From the NCBI RefSeq assembly GCF_032854445.1, contig NC_088300.1, positions 75,817,966 to 75,881,965 on the forward strand: a stretch of 64,000 nt of DNA. Reading direction: 5' to 3'. The position numbers and the translations under genes are program-made. The notes beneath the pieces were generated by a model. The model was given only the letters and a program-made list of their open reading frames with translations, had not been told where the DNA came from and did no database searches. Within the stretch, counting starts at the first letter, position 1; each line of letters opens with the position of its first letter. Source of the DNA: Liolophura sinensis (lineage: Eukaryota > Mollusca > Polyplacophora > Chitonida > Chitonidae). Of the stretch, positions 62,325-64,000 are shown in pieces.

Positions 62325-64000
62325 TTGCATTAGTACACAAACTGAAAATTCTCTGTTTTTTTTTTTCTCTATTAATGTATAAGATTTGGGGGATGGGGGG
62401 GGGTTAAGTATACACTGAGTGCACCAGTTAACAGCTAATAGCAATATGTCATACACGGCGCTATGCTTACCAATGATTCATACAAATGTAGTATCCAGAA
62501 CTTCAGCAAGAATGTCTCTTGCAATATCCTTCCAAGAACACATGTTTTTGTTGCTTAAATTACATTTGTGTGAATTAAGATTTTTCTACTGTAGCTAAAT
62601 GATAATTTTAACACTTTTCAGTCATATCAGGAGTATCTGCCTTTTGAAGAATCATCTCTACATGTATACATCACATGTCCTAGCCAAAAAGCTACATAAT
62701 GCTAAATGCTGGCTATGTATACATGACAGTCAAACCCTGGAGAATTACCAACAGTGTCCAAGCAGTATTATCAGGCTGCTAACAGCAATGTATCTCATCA
62801 CTTTCATCAAAAAGAAGGTACATCAGACATGCACCGCTGAAGCTTATATGAAGACAATGGAACCATTTCCTCTCTAACGTTTCTCGTCTGCAATATAATT
62901 TACTGCCGATGAACGATATTATCTATGAATCAATAATTCGGAGACACTAAGATGGAATTGGAAAGCAACTGTCAGGGAGCAGATGAATCTTGCACAACCG
63001 TGGTGACCACATGTATCAGCCATTTCTGTCTTTGTCTGTGATGTTCATGAAACGTTTTAACTGTTTGCACTATTGCACCCACAGGCATCGAATCGTAATG
63101 AGAAAATTAGTGCAGGTTAAAGCTGTATCAATGTGACCTTATTAATAAAGTGCTTGTTAAATAGGAAAGCGTGTCGTGAGGGCGATACCAAGCACTCCTG
63201 AAGAACAGCAGCCTCGGTTGGTACAATCTGATTGGGTTGGAACGGATATGGCAGACGACAGCTCGTGGTTAATCAATAAATCGGTCATGCTCGTTTGAAG
63301 ACACTTTCAACCAGCTAACATGTCATTAATTCCAGCTCAAAATCCCCATTCATACTGGGCCATGGTATCTGTTTTGGAGGAGATGAACTAAGGTGCAATG
63401 GGAACAGGACACCATCATAACTACCTGGCTGTAAATGGAAGCCGAACACTCTTCACATTAAAAAGCCATACAGATGTTCTGTTCACATCTTACACATGCA
63501 ACCACTCATCCCAAACACTTATCACTGTTTAGTATCTCCCAGCTTGCCTGTCCAATTTGACTGACACTTAATAGCAAAAGCTTCTAAACAACCTAACAGA
63601 ACAGGTTGTCATCAAACTTGAAAACATCACATTTAATACATGATTCCAAACAGAGACCAACAATACAAGTTCTAAATGTCTTCATACCAAACTTGTCTTC
63701 ATCCTGAATGCATCTTATTAAAATATTCTTAACAACTGTAACATTTTGCAAAACCTCAGAAGTAAGTCAGCAATTGTACATGTATGGCCTTCTAGTTACT
63801 TCCTGATTTCCTACATTCTGAATATTTCCGATTAAATGTATTTGCCATAAACACATATATTACAAAACAAAGCAAATACAAACTCTTGCATGTTTCTTAT
63901 GTCCAACACTTTGATAGTCAACATCCTCCAACACCTTTTTGCACAATTACAAGCCCTTGCACAATGCCTGAAGGTTATCTGATTCAATTAATATACAAAT
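62325..64000. other. Unique stretch to the window end, no gene seen
   Basis: About 1.7 kb. A nine-base G run lies near 62395. The block 63080-63380 is less AT-rich than the rest and contains GTTAATCAATAAA at 63268-63280, close to an HNF1-type homeodomain site. No exon-like block was found. Confidence 0.5.

Overview
The window looks like AT-rich, gene-poor animal nuclear DNA. There are no operons or ribosome-binding sites, no long unique open reading frame, and about 19% of the window is tandem repeat. Two families of tRNA-derived SINEs and the many TACATGTA palindromes suggest a lophotrochozoan, most likely a mollusc. That placement rests on remembered similarity of the SINEs and was not searched.

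Layout. 0-13 kb holds two very large arrays: an 18-bp minisatellite (about 934-5456, about 250 units) and a 61-bp satellite (about 9979-12842, about 47 units). 13-43 kb is mostly unique sequence with small repeats (35 bp, 60 bp, 21 bp), a few regulatory-looking motif groups and several exon-like blocks. 43-64 kb holds SINEs and five more arrays: 49 bp at 47.9 kb, 38 bp at 49.6 kb, 50 bp at 53-54.6 kb, 47 bp at 55.9-56.8 kb and 110 bp at 61.3-62.1 kb.

Coding content. No complete gene can be supported. Five blocks on the minus strand have the form of exons: an open frame, a GTAAG donor, and in four cases a plausible acceptor. They lie at 45359-45508, 41674-41795, 28512-28731, 17850-17936 and 7691-7787. 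Their shared strand suggests, as an inference, that much of the window is intron of one or more minus-strand genes. I recognise none of the encoded peptides. The very long open frames at 742-5461 are by-products of the 18-bp repeat and not genes.

Most interesting structure. Three tandem arrays touch tRNA-derived elements. The 110-bp array carries a SINE 5' head in every unit and ends in a full SINE body. The 49-bp array starts at the last base of a SINE 3' tail. The 18-bp array lies directly downstream, on the minus strand, of a tRNA-like A-box/B-box head. Also notable are a 29-bp perfect palindrome at 26057, a GATA-SOX-GATA palindrome at 14783, a T-box half-site cluster at 29621 and a full CTCF-type motif at 30585. 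I found no virus, no autonomous transposon, no CRISPR array and no intact tRNA or rRNA gene.
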